From NCBI GenBank assembly GCA_002786025.1, contig NHNW01000024.1, positions 310,001 to 374,000 on the forward strand: 64,000 nt of DNA, read 5' to 3'. The notes under the pieces were generated by a model. That model was not told the DNA's origin. It did no database searches and was given only the letters and a program-made list of their open reading frames with translations. Below, one piece after another: positions 1 through 11,400 of this stretch. Each line of letters opens with the position of its first letter. Position 1 is the stretch's first letter. The DNA is from Zasmidium citrigriseum. Taxonomy: Eukaryota > Ascomycota > Dothideomycetes > Mycosphaerellales > Mycosphaerellaceae. The translations under genes and the position numbers were made by a program.

Positions 1-375
1 CGTCGATGCATTCGTGGCGAATGAGTGGATGTGAATCATCGATGGTAATTGCACGTGACCTCGACAGTCACTCGTCCGGACGACATTCGACGATAATATC
101 GCGTGCGAAGATGCTGTGCTGCTCTTTCCCCGCTCAGTATTAGTCGAGTCGGTCTAGACTTCCCCAAATTTTGAAGGCTTTGAGTCTTGCGAACTTCGAA
201 GGAAGGCGTGAAGTTCGATTTTGACGCTAGCGTGCTCGATCGGGTTTAGCCGACCGCCAAGCATCGCACCTTCCCACAGCACAGAAACCCTCGTTGCTCG
301 CACCCGACGACGACTTCTTCTCAGCGACCGCTTCGCGACGACAACAGACCCCGACCATCGCCAAAATCCGTCAAG
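1..375 (+). promoter_or_regulatory. Upstream region of RPL19
   Basis: This stretch lies directly before the ribosomal protein gene. It contains a pyrimidine-rich and CGACGA-rich leader near 300-350, as is common before fungal ribosomal protein genes. I see no convincing TATA box. Open frames here on either strand have random-looking composition. Promoter function is inferred from position only. Confidence 0.4.
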
Positions 376-1309
376 ATGTATGTTACACTTGCTCAATCCC
401 TTTCCACCGCAAAAATGGCGTCAAAATGGCATCCTGGGTCATTTGGAGGCTCCCCGAACCCCTCACCGACGCACACCACCACACCACACGACAATCGCTA
501 ACATCCACCTCCTACAGGGTCAACCTCCGTACCCAGAAGCGCCTGGCCGCCTCCGTCGCCGACTGCGGCAAGCGCAAGATCTGGCTCGACCCCAATGAGG
601 TCAACGAGATCTCCAACGCCAACTCCCGCCAGACCATCCGCAAGCTGATTGCCGATGGCCTCATCATCCGCAAGCCCGTCACCATGCACTCGCGTGCCCG
701 CGCCCGGGAGTTGACCGCCGCCCGCCGCATTGGACGTCACCGTGGTTTCGGTAAGAGGAAGGGTACCGCCGATGCGAGAATGCCAACGTAAGTGTGCACT
801 GCGCTACACCCGGAAGATGCGGATGGGATGTGGGGTAAATGAGATGGAAACATTTGAGCGACGAGGAGATGTGACGAGATGTTGGTGGAATATATTCTGG
901 AGCGATATGCTGATGCTTTGGATACAGTCAGGTCATGTGGATGCGCCGCCTTCGTGTCCTCCGCCGCCTGCTCGTCAAGTACCGCGCCGCCGGCAAGATC
1001 GACAAGCACCTCTACCACGAGCTCTACCACCTGAGCAAGGGTAACACCTTCAAGCACAAGCGTGCCCTTGTCGAGCACGTAAGTCTACCTCCAAGTCGTC
1101 ATGACATCATGTGACCTGCCGGTACGTACAGAGTACTGACACATCTACAGATCCACAAGGCCAAGGCCGAGAAGCAGCGTGAGGAGAGACTGAAGGCAGA
1201 GATGGACGCCAAGCGTGCGAAGACCAAGGCTGCCCGCGAGCGGAGACAGGAGCGTGTCCAGGCCAAGAGACAGGCCTTGGTGGGCGAGGACGAGCCACCA
1301 GCTCAATAG
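376..1309 (+). CDS. rpl19: 60S ribosomal protein L19 (eL19)
   Basis: This gene encodes the large-subunit ribosomal protein eL19, a structural rRNA-binding protein of the cytosolic ribosome. I read four exons: 376-377, 518-787, 928-1078 and 1151-1309, giving 193 residues, the normal eukaryotic length. The start codon is split: exon 1 contributes only AT, and the G is the first base of exon 2. The donor GTATGT at 378 and the acceptor CTACAG ending at 517, with a GCTAAC branch site near 497, support this. The mature protein starts [14 protein letters not shown] and contains [25 protein letters not shown] and the [13 protein letters not shown] helix, all typical of L19, followed by the charged C-terminal helix. 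The two 140-bp introns are longer than most in this window. The family call is certain; the split start is read directly from the splice signals. Confidence 0.96.
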
Positions 1310-1926
1310 ATGCTTCTTCCTTTGTGATAGATGCTACGATGCATGCGCATACGGCGGAGGCCAAGGACGGGCACGAAAAGAAAGGGTGCTCCAGGCCGGC
1401 CTACGACGAGTGGTATCACGGGGTTGTTACGGCGTGCTGTGGCTTTGGGCGTTTCTTCGTCATCATCCTGACCGTAGTGCAATGTGTACTGAGAGGCAGT
1501 ACATTTTCAAGACCTTGAACGAAAAAGCTTGCGATGTTTCTTGTCTCACTCCCATACACGTGCCCCAAGGCACGTCTCTCTCAGCCGTTGAAGCCCAAGT
1601 GCGCCTTCTTCTCGAACGCCACGCGGCTCGGGAACCTCTCTTCTCTCCACACTGTCGCATCAGAGATGTCATGCTGCTGACGAGGAACTAGCATCCCGGT
1701 GAGTCTCGAGTTACACCTGGGATTACTCTATGGTAGTACACATATTGTGAGGGACTTCTTGGAGGTGGGGCCGACAAAGGTCGGTGTAGACTTCCACTTC
1801 TCGACGTCCCGACATGGCGATATCTCAACATAGTCGGTCAACAGGAGGCCTTCGAAGATGCAGAAATACCATCTGACTCACGCATTCCTGACATTGCCTC
1901 ACAGAGACCGCGGCTAAGAAGACGAA
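1310..1926. other. Intergenic region, RPL19 to phosphoesterase gene
   Basis: These 617 bases hold the RPL19 3' end and the upstream region of the next gene. The open frame running to 1691 starts inside RPL19 exon 4 in another frame and is a shadow. I see no RNA gene or repeat. Confidence 0.5.
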
Positions 1927-2910
1927 ATGGCGGCGTACTACACTTTCGAAGACCTCTCCGGCTCGACCTTGAATGGCGTGAAAACGGACAATCCATATCA
2001 TGACTTGATCGAGTCTTGCGAGAATGATCCGGTAAGCGCACTGCTTGTCTGAATATGACAAAAGCTGACTGCTTGCCAGGCCAAGATCCAGGCGATATAC
2101 AACACGCACCGGACGAACCGCAATGCCCAACAGAAAGACAAGCTGCTATCACCGGACTTCCCAGGCGTGACCGTGGACCAGATCCTCGCAAAACTCGAGA
2201 ATCTCAAGGAGCATCCAGACTTCAAGGATCCACGACATTGTCTGGTCTTCTGGTCAAGGCCAACGAGCCAAGTCAAGAAGCTCATCGCCGGGATCCAGTC
2301 CCGACTGAGAGAAGTGGTCCCAAATCTGTGGCTCATGCCACAAGACTGTCTCCATATGACGGCTCTGGAGATCACACATAGTCTCACGGCTCCAGAGATC
2401 GATGCTCTAGTTGAGCCACTGCTGCCACATGCCGAGACAATCACAAATTACACCCTCAATCACCGAGCACGACTCGTCAAGCCAATGGTCAGCTTCGATG
2501 CTCAAGCCCTCGCACTCTCGTGGCTGCCAGCAGGCGGGGCAAAAAAAGAAGACAAGTACACATATCACCACCTTCGCCGGGACCTCTTCACTCTCTCGAC
2601 AAACGCAGGCGTCAAAGTCGCCAGTCGCTATGTGATCCCTTCGGCGCATCTCACCATTGCTCGCTTCATTCAGACAGCGGACTTGGAAGATGCGGAAGGG
2701 AAAGTTGATCAAGAGAAGGTGAGGAGCTTGGTGCAGAAGATCGAGGAAATTAATCAGTGGCTGGAGGAATTCTGGCCGACAGAGGGAGAGGAGAGCGTGA
2801 AGGAAGGAGGGGAGTGGATTGTAGGGCAAGAGAAGGAATTGGATTTTAGGAGGGGAGCATTGTGGTATGGTGCTGGTGGGGAGACGATGATGCTTGGAAA
2901 AGGCTTTTGA
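1927..2910 (+). CDS. 2H phosphoesterase-like protein
   Basis: The gene has two exons, 1927-2031 and 2080-2910, split by a 48-bp GTAAGC...CCAG intron, and encodes 311 residues. Two HxTx motifs define the 2H phosphoesterase fold: HMTALE with H127 and T129, and HLTIARF with H225 and T227. In this superfamily the two histidines act on 2',3'-cyclic phosphates or 2'-5' linkages in RNA or nucleotides; the substrate here cannot be told from sequence. The start at 1927 begins MAAYYTFEDLSG and sits in good context (GAAATGG). The tail is rich in Glu and Trp. Fungal homologues are usually annotated only as RNA ligase/cyclic nucleotide phosphodiesterase family. The motif call is strong; the role is unknown. 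Confidence 0.82.
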
Positions 2911-3550
2911 GATGGTTTTCAATGATTAGACGATATTTGTGATAGATGAGTGTTGTTGAACGGTACACAGCACAGAGTCAGCTTTCAAATCAGAACAAAA
3001 AGGCACTATTATAGAACATTCACTCACCATTAATCCCCATCAAATATTGCTTCAGACCCAAACCAAAGCCCCAATCAACACCACGGCACAAAATCGCCGA
3101 CTTCACCGACCCTCCCCTGTCAGCACACCCACATCGATGATCAATGCCCGCGATTTGATAGGCCGGCCAGCCAGCAATACATGACGCTACCTCCCAGATC
3201 AATGGTGCGATGGAAGCAAGTCGACGACGTCTGTGAGCATCGCAAAACACACCGACATCCCCGCTTCCCAGCACACCACCTTCAGCTTTCTCCTCGCGCT
3301 TCGGCATCTTCGCAGGATCTATGATGATAAATACATGGTGACTTTGTTGAAGCTCTGAGCTAAGCTTGGGGATCTATTACACTTGCTCGTTTCATCGGTC
3401 AGCGTTTATACTTCCTGCTTCATTGCTTGTTTGTTCGTTGCTGCCTTATCTGATTTGTTTAGAGTGTGAGGATATCTGATCGAATACCGGAGTTCACTGG
3501 TTGAAGAACACACACTGTAGAAAGAGCTTGAGGAACACGCGGTAGACGAG
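2911..3550. other. Intergenic region with one weak minus-strand ORF
   Basis: This region separates the phosphoesterase gene from the b561-like gene. A 95-codon ATG frame on the minus strand (3307 down to 3020, beginning MPKREEKAEGG) is open, but I recognise no family, and its composition (many Gly, Cys, Arg) does not argue for coding. It could be a small orphan gene or a chance frame. Confidence 0.35.
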
Positions 3551-4439
3551 ATGTCGAACGAGGAAGAGCAGCGAGTACCCGGTACGAGTGAGGAGGAGCC
3601 TTTGCTTGGTGGAAGAGGAGATGCTAGTTTGCCAGAGGGCAAGCCGCTGTATTACAACTTCGTTCTGGGTGAGCAACGCCAGTAAGACGATGAGCCAGCA
3701 GGACAACATTGCTGAGACGTGATGTAGGCACAGGCGTAGTCGCGCAGGCAGGAGCATGGATTGTATGACGCGTGGACAGAAACATACAGCACGAAGCTGA
3801 CAGCCTTCACAGATCGCAGCAATCGTCTGGGGAGCAGTCTTCTCGAATGACCTGATGCTCTTCTCTGCCCATCCCGTAAGCCCCCATCCCATCCTCACAA
3901 ACGACAACCACTAACGCTCCCCTTCGTAGCTCCTCAACTCCGCCGCCTTCCTCTTCTTCATCCAAGCCATTTTAATCGTCCAACCAACCCACACCCGCAA
4001 ACAAAAGAAGCAAGGCACATACGTGCACGCCGCCCTCAACGACGTCGCCGTCCTCGCCGCCATCGCCGGCCTCGTCGTCATCGAGTACAACAAGTTCGAC
4101 CACGGCGGCATCCACTTCGAATCCCCCCACGCCATCCTCGGCCTCGTCACGTATATTCTTGTTGTCCTGCAGGCGTTTGTGGGTGTTACGCAGTACTTTA
4201 CGCCGGGGCTGTATGGGGGCGAGGATAATGCGAAGGCGTTGTATAAGTATCACCGTGTTTGGGGGTATTTGACGATTGTTGTGATGCTGGCTACTATCTG
4301 CGCCGCGACTGAAACTACGTTCAACGTCGGGGTATTGGGCATTCAGCTGTGGGCTGTGGTTGTTGCTAGTGTTGTGACGCTGGTTGGGCTGGTCCCGAGG
4401 ATTCGACCTGCTAAGCTGGGGTGGATGGCTGGCAAGTAG
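3551..4439 (+). CDS. Cytochrome b561-like multi-pass membrane protein
   Basis: Four exons (3551-3668, 3728-3762, 3813-3875, 3930-4439) splice in frame to 241 residues; exon 2 is only 35 nt. The N-terminus (about 38 residues) is acidic and cytosolic-like with an EEPLLG di-leucine-type motif. Six hydrophobic segments follow, at about 40-62, 68-90, 105-124, 139-161, 180-198 and 203-225. Four histidines sit where cytochrome b561/ferric-reductase domains bind two haems: H71 (SAHP), H105 (YVHAALND), H139 (SPHAILG) and H180 (YKYHRVWGY). The family moves electrons across membranes, often using ascorbate or reducing ferric iron. The N-terminal acidic di-leucine stretch would fit sorting to an endosomal or vacuolar membrane, but this is inference. 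All three introns have GT/AG ends and are about 50-60 bp. Confidence 0.85.
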
Positions 4440-5490
4440 ATGCGTCTGAAGCATGGCCGGGCCGAAGACGACAACAACTGAGAGCCATAACGAGCTGTCA
4501 ATGAAGAGCGCGCTGGAATGAGGTGAGGAGATGTCGAGGGAATGATAGGGAACGAATATCACTAGCATGGAGCGTATGAGGAGTATGGGTTGCTTTGACT
4601 TGCATGGGAATGAATGATCAACGCAGGTATGCATGTAAAGAACGATGAGATGAAGTCTTCATATGTATTGCTGCTCATGTCGGATCTACCCTCCATGTCC
4701 TAGTCAAAGTGGGAGATGCCTCCAGCGCTACCTCCAAGTCTCAGGCGCACCTCCCATCAAAGCTTTGATCAATATTTGGTTAGTCAAAGCTTTGCTTGCG
4801 GCGCGGAAGCTCGCGCGCCTGAGGCACGAAGGTTAGTTAGTAAGCATATCCGCTAGTCAGCACGGGCCTGATTGGAGGTAGCTCCAGCGATCTCCAACTT
4901 CCGGACAAGGGTTAAGGGTGTAACAAGGCCTCTGATAGCTCAGATCCACTTATTCTCACGGAGAGAGCTAATCTGCTGGTTTGAGCGTATACAATGATCT
5001 CTACAATGTATGGCGGGAATAGAGTTCGCACCGTCTGCGGATGTACCCGAAGTGAATCGACCGCACCTTCTTTGTCAACTTTTCGTCCCAGTCCAAACTA
5101 CCACATCAACGACATGGCGATAAGCTGAGGGAGCGAGTCCGGAAGAATTCCACAATTTGTATCATAACTTCCAGCACGCTCACGCTCGAATTGATCACGA
5201 ATGACATCGCTTGGAGGTGTCTTCCTCATGGCTCCCCTTTTCGACCAGCTCATGCCAAGGGCGACGTTCAGCTCTCCTGGGCACAAAAGCTGCAAGATGC
5301 CCAGCTGGGAGCTACGGCATGTCACACAAAGTCCACAGCCTCCATGATACCACAAGGCTGTGCTGACCGGTCTCTCTGCACTGCCAGCATGTGTGCTACG
5401 GCATGGAGGACCTCTTGAACTGCAATACAGCCCCTTTGAGGACGAAGAATCTTGATCCACAGAATCTGATGAGCATTGGCACGCTATTCC
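4440..5490. other. Gene-free region before the NLR gene
   Basis: About 1 kb without a convincing gene. It carries the inverted-repeat element listed separately and two copies of the palindrome CAAAGCTTTG (4758-4767 and 4785-4794). Frames at 5098-5460 (minus) and 5191-5418 (plus) have random composition. The sequence just upstream of 5491 has an in-frame TGA at 5470-5472, which fixes the NLR start downstream. Confidence 0.5.
4707..4900. repeat. Imperfect inverted repeat, MITE-like
   Basis: The left arm (about 4707-4746) and the reverse complement of the right arm (about 4863-4900) align over roughly 38-40 bases with a few mismatches and gaps. They share an AAGT-GGAGAT start, a TACCTCCAA core and a following TC-AGGC. 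A second nested pair, CTCAGGCGC (4740-4748) and GCGCCTGAG (4815-4823), lies inside. No transposase is present. The size (about 195 bp) fits a decayed miniature inverted-repeat element or a long hairpin. Element identity is inference. Confidence 0.45.
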
Positions 5491-8400
5491 ATGGCTTCAA
5501 GCTCGCCGCAAATGCCCGACCTGTGGCAAGAAGCCCTCGCTCGCCTGGATCCGGAGACCAAAGCCAAGCTTAACCTCGTCAGAAGTGGCAGGAACGATAT
5601 CGTCTCTGCCGCTCTACAGACCGTCGAAGAAAAGCGCCAGCTTTCGTACAAGCGCCGATGGAAGATCAAGATCAAGCCTGATGGTCAGGAGATCGTGATC
5701 CGGGACGTCCTGGAGAAGACCGCTGCCTGGATTCGACGATTCAAAGATGTAGGCGATATCGCGGCGCAGTACGATCCGGCACATGCATCATTACCATGGG
5801 CCGCAGTCAGGTTCCTACTGCAGGCCAGCATCAACGATCTCGAGATTCACGCGGGTATCGTTGAAGACGTGGAGATGATCACCCGCCTGCTCGCACGATT
5901 CAAAGAGTTTGAGAAGGTTCACCTCAGCGTAGCTTCCAATCTCACTCCACAGATCGAACTTGCACTATCAGAACTCTATGCAATGGTCTTGGAGTGTCTG
6001 GGCTCGCATGTTCGATACTTCAAAGAGTCTACGGGCAAGCACATCATCAAGGCTCCATTCCGGGCAATGGACAATGTATTCCACGAGAAAATTAAATCCA
6101 AGGAAGCAGAAGTCCTCCAGTATGGGGCGCTAGATGATACGACAAGATCTCTCTCGATGGAAGCTAAGCTTGTCAGACTTTTTGACAATGCCCTCATCTC
6201 TGAGAAAGAGGTGGAAGAGGCCGAGTTCTTCGAGCTCTTGCAGTGGCTTTCACCAATCCCGTTCCTGCGAGATCACGAGAATGTGAAGCAAGGCCGGATG
6301 CCAAACTCTGGGCAATGGCTATTACAGCATCCGACCTTCATCTCTTGGAAAAGTTCGAGTTCAAGTTCGATCTTGCTTCTCCATGGAGTACGTGGCTGTG
6401 GCAAGACTAACATCTGCTCGGTTGTGGTCGACGCCTTGCTGGACGAGCAAGCGAGCAACCCTCAAGCCGCACCGACCGCCTACTTCTACTGTGCCGACGT
6501 GGAATCAGAGCAAGCAAGACGCAGCCCGGACGATGTCTTCCGAAGCATAGTACGGCAGCTGACTATATCCACACTTCCACAGCGCTCCGTTCATGCCTCG
6601 ATTTCTTCTTGCTACGAGCGAGCCAAGGCCAAAGCAAAAATTGAAGGATCGCCGTCAGATGTGACCAAGTTGCGCACAAAGGAATGCCTGGACTTGATTT
6701 TGGAGAACCTGGACAACAACCCCGCCACAATTGTGATCGACGCACTTGATGAGGTTTCTCCAGACATGCGCTACCTCATGCTTGAATCACTGAACGAGAT
6801 TGTTCGCAAGTCCGCGAATGTGGTGAAGATCTTTCTTACCACCAGAGACAATACTTCCACCTTCGGTATACTCAAAGACGCCCAGCTTCTCCGCGTTTCT
6901 CACACCGATAATGCCACCGACATTGAGAACTACACGCGGTTGATTGTGGGAGCTGCCGTGACTGAGCGGCGGCTGCTCGAAGGACAGTGTAGCGCAGGCT
7001 TGAGGGATCAGATGATTTCACATCTCATTACTGGAGCTGGTGAGATGTTCATTTGGATCAAAATGCAGCTATCTCAACTCTGTCGACTGGCTCACGAGGA
7101 TGATATTGTGACCGCCTTCGCCAATACTTGCAACTCTACGCTGGACGAGCTGTATGCCGTGGCTTTCAATACCATCAAGCAATCCGGGGAGATCTCTTGG
7201 AAAGTGGCATCCCGCACCTTCTCTTGGTTGTTGTACATGCAAGAACCTCTATCAGTCCCTCAGCTTGCTGCATTGATAGGGAGAGCAACTGGCGCATCAT
7301 CACTTACACCGGGAGACCTCGTTCGCCTTTGTATGAGTTTCGTTGATTGCTCACACACAGCAGGCAAAACAGGGCAGCTTCGATTCAGCCATCACTCTGT
7401 CCAGGAATTTCTGAAGACTCGGACAGAATTTGAGCCAACTGCTGGCCATGCATTACTAGCGTGCGACAGCCTCTCAATCTGCAGCATTGAACCTGCTTCT
7501 CCGGCATCCCCTTCAAGTCAACAAATGTCTGGCTGCATGTCAACTTACCGATACGCAGCTATGTATTGGCTCTATCATGTCCGACGGGCAAATATCGAGA
7601 GTGCCGGCAACGAGGTATTCGCACGAGTCAATGCTTTCATGTTCGACGAGAATGATACCGGCCTGATGTTCCTGATGTGGCTAGATGGTATCGCTGATAT
7701 CGTGAAATCGCTCCCAAGGGATCATCGCCTCAAAGTTCCCCTGAATGCCACGCCTAATCAAGCAGGATCTCCGATCTTCGCCTTAAGCATATTCGGCCTC
7801 CTCACTCTCTTCACTGACCACACCTGGCCTGCGGACTTCGACTGGGATCAGCGCAATGATTCTAGACATACGGCCCTTTATCTCGCCTGCTGCTCTGGCA
7901 ACGAACGTCTGGTCCAATTCTTGATTGGCATGGGCGCAACAGTCAACATTGAGACAGGCAAGCATGGGTCTGCTCTGCACGCTGCATGTTTCCATGGCTT
8001 CGGCTCAGTAGTCGAGATACTGCTGGCTAACAACGCGGACGTTAACGTTGGCAATGTGTACGATTCTGCTTTCAGTGCTGCCTGTCGCGGCGGCCACGAG
8101 CACACCTTCCTGCAGTTACTTGCATGCAATGTCAACATCTCGTCGCAGGCGACATATGATGCCATCTTCGAATCAGCTGCCCAAGCTGGGTTTCTAGACG
8201 CAATTCAGCTACTGCAGAAAGACTTGGATTTCGGCAAATCAGCATCCGATCGGAACAGAAGCAGTACTGTCAAAGCAATCATCAATGGGCATATTGGCGG
8301 CCTTCGATTCATCATCAAAAACGCATCTCAAGCATCAGAGGTATTGCCCAGCGAGAGCGTCGCGATAGCTGCGGCATATGGTCAGATGGCCGTGGTCAGC

Positions 8401-11400
8401 TTCCTCCTGGATGAAGGCCTCGAAGTCGAGACGCCCGGCCCCCTTGGCACTCCACTACGAAGCGCTTCGCTACTTGGTCATGAGCCCACAGTCCGTCTGC
8501 TGATTGACCGCGGTGCGGATGTGAACAAGAATGACAGTGTTGGGAATGCTTTGCATGCGACTGCCATGAGAGGGAACACGCATGTCGCCAAAGTCCTACT
8601 GAGAACTGGAGCCAAAGTGAACTTGCGAGGCGATTACTTCGGCACCCCTCTTCAGGCGGCAGCATTTTACGGACACAGTGCTATGGTACATCTCCTTTTG
8701 GATTCAGGTGCGGAGGTACACCAGAAAGGCTATGCAAAGGACGCTTTCCATGCTGCAGCGCGAGGAGGCCGACACAACATCATCTCGCTTCTGCTCGATC
8801 GTGGCTACCGTGAGACAGATGACAGCTTGTCACAACAACTGGCCGCATCTCGAGATGTGGAGTATGTTTATGGTGAAGCTCCGCCACCTTTAAAGGATCT
8901 CATTGCTGAGGCATCACCCCGTCCACACCGCCGAGGGCGATCATTGCAAAACTCGAGTCTTGCAGACTTCGACTACGACGAATTTGGAAGATCTGATTCA
9001 AATGGGCTGCCACATCTTGACGTGCACCGTCTTTTGGAGGCTACAACGTCGCCATCATTCACATCCCACGAGAGCCCCAAGAAAAAATGTGAGACTCGAA
9101 GAACAACTCAAGCTCGGCTTTGGACTCAAAGCTCGCCAATAGAGGCTGCTGCATCACTGGGTCATCAGCTGGTCGTACTACAGATCCTCGATGATTACGA
9201 AGCTCGCAATGTCCTACGGACCACTTCAGACCAGATCAAATGGGCACTCAGCCAAGCAATCGGAAATGACCATCTTGACGTTGTTGAGGCCATTCTACGT
9301 TTATCCCGTATCAGGGGTGATCATGCATGTCACAGCCTCGACATTGCTGCTGCTAAAGGTAGCCTGCGTGTGCTTACGAGCATCCTCGACTTGGTACCAA
9401 ATCGAGGTCTCCCGCAGGCGCTCCTCGAGACTTGTCTTGTCAAGGCCAGTGCTCGATCACACGACATGTTCATGAAGCTTCTTGAGACCTGGTCCTCATT
9501 TTATTCTGACTCGGACCTGCAGCCAATCGCATCTAGAATCCTCATGGCCGCGGCAAGAAAAGGAAATGCAGAGACGGCCAAGTTCGTACTTCAACGCTGG
9601 CAGGGACTTTCCGAACAAGACATTGCATCGGCCTTGATCAGTGCCAGTTCATCGCCGCGCGGCGCAGCTGTACTTGCCATCCATGAAGCCATGCGGCCTG
9701 CCCTAATGAGTGCACCTTTGATCGCGACTTGTACCATCAATGCAGCTAAGAGTGGGTGCTTGGACGCATTGCGGGCTGTACTGAATATCTTTGGACACGT
9801 AATCGGCCAGCGACTCTGGTCGGAGGCTTTGTATCAGGCGGCGTCGTGTGGCTATCTGAGCAATGTGAAACTGCTACTGGAGAATTCGTCATCAGATCAG
9901 TCCCATCTGCGAGCCACTCTTACGCAGGCACTGGCCCTTGCTTGCACGTGTGGCCACTATGAGGTGTGCGAATTCCTGACAGAGGTCGGCGCAGATGTCA
10001 ATGGGATCGCAGAGTGCCCGTCTTCGGAGCATTTACGTGGGTTCGTTCACAGATGCCGCGACCGCTTGAGTTTTGATGACGGGTCCTCACATAAAGGTCT
10101 CGACTCCTATCCCGAAGTTTTATATCCATTGGAAGGCCAGCAGTCCATGGTCAGGCCTGACACTACCTTGCTCCGGCCACTCCAAGCTTGTTTGAATGGG
10201 GTCTGGTGGCAGGATCATCAGGCAAATCAAGACGGTATCCTCAGACACCTGGTTGAAGCTGGAGCTGTGATGAATGAACTTGACGGTGGTTCTCGCAGTC
10301 CATTTCGCGCTTCCTTGACGCTTTGCTCGGGCGAGACGATTGCCTGGCTCATTGACAAGGGCGGCGCCGTCCACAGCGTAGGCATCGACCACATCATTCG
10401 TACTGCTCTTCGCCGAGGCATTGATGCTCTGGCCATTGTCAAAGCCTTGTTCGAGACGGAAATGGAGCGAAGTCGGGACGCAGCAGGCCTGCAGCAGCTG
10501 GCGAGAGTTGTTCTGGAATCTACGTCTCCTTCACTGTCCCATTCAAGGTCTCTGACGGACTTCATGTTGTTCGGTGAAGGTGCCATTTTATCCTACTTGC
10601 TACGAGAAGATTCGGCAATACCGACAACACGCTTTCAATTCGCTTGCCTGCTCCAGATGGCGGCCGTTGTCGGTGACCATGACTACATCCGACTGCTCGT
10701 TGAAAGGGGGGTTGATGTCGATTTCGAAGGCTTTTACTACGGCACTGCCCTTCAAGCAGCTTGCCGTTGTGGCCATGCTGCCATCATCAAATACTTGATC
10801 GAAGCGGGAGCAGATCCAAATGCCGTCTCAGGAAGACATCGGACGGCCCTGAAAGCAGCAGCAACTGGCGGGCACATCGAGGCCGTACAAATTCTCATGC
10901 AAGATCCAAGGACGGACATCAATCTTACAGACGATCCTCATCGACCTGGTTTTGACAACTGCCGTGTTTACGTGCATGGAGGTGAGACTGCTTTGCAACT
11001 GGCAATCCAAGGTAAACATTTTGAGTGTGCTTTACAACTCGTTCGAGCTGGCGCCATGTTTGATCTGTCACAATCAGACACAGAGTATCTCCTCGTCTCT
11101 GCTTGTGGCGGTGGTATCCTAGAGCTAGTTGACACGTTGCTTGCTCAAGTGCTGACGAGAGGAGACTCCAAAGACCACACTTATATCTTTCAGATCTTGA
11201 TTCGGGCGGCTGTGCAGCACCAAGATGTCGAATTGGTTCGACTGCTCCTACGACGTCTGCATTCTACAAGCCAAGGAGACACCGAGCAGCTTAGATTTGT
11301 GGACTGGCCTGCAGTACTTTGCTTCGCTGCCAGACTTGGACACCCAGACATCACGCGGGATGTCCTTGATGCATCACCGGATCTTTCTGATCGACACCTG

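Noticed and set aside
378..927. snoRNA inside the 140-bp RPL19 introns
   Set aside because: I looked for C/D boxes and H/ACA hairpins; no complete set is present.
1215..1691. 158-codon frame after RPL19
   Set aside because: It begins inside RPL19 exon 4 in another frame and continues by chance into the 3' region.
3020..3307. 95-codon minus-strand frame as a real gene
   Set aside because: It has an ATG but no recognisable motif or compositional support; noted only in the intergenic entry.
5476..5490. Longer NLR frame starting at TTG (5476)
   Set aside because: It is not an ATG, and an in-frame stop lies at 5470-5472; the first ATG is at 5491.
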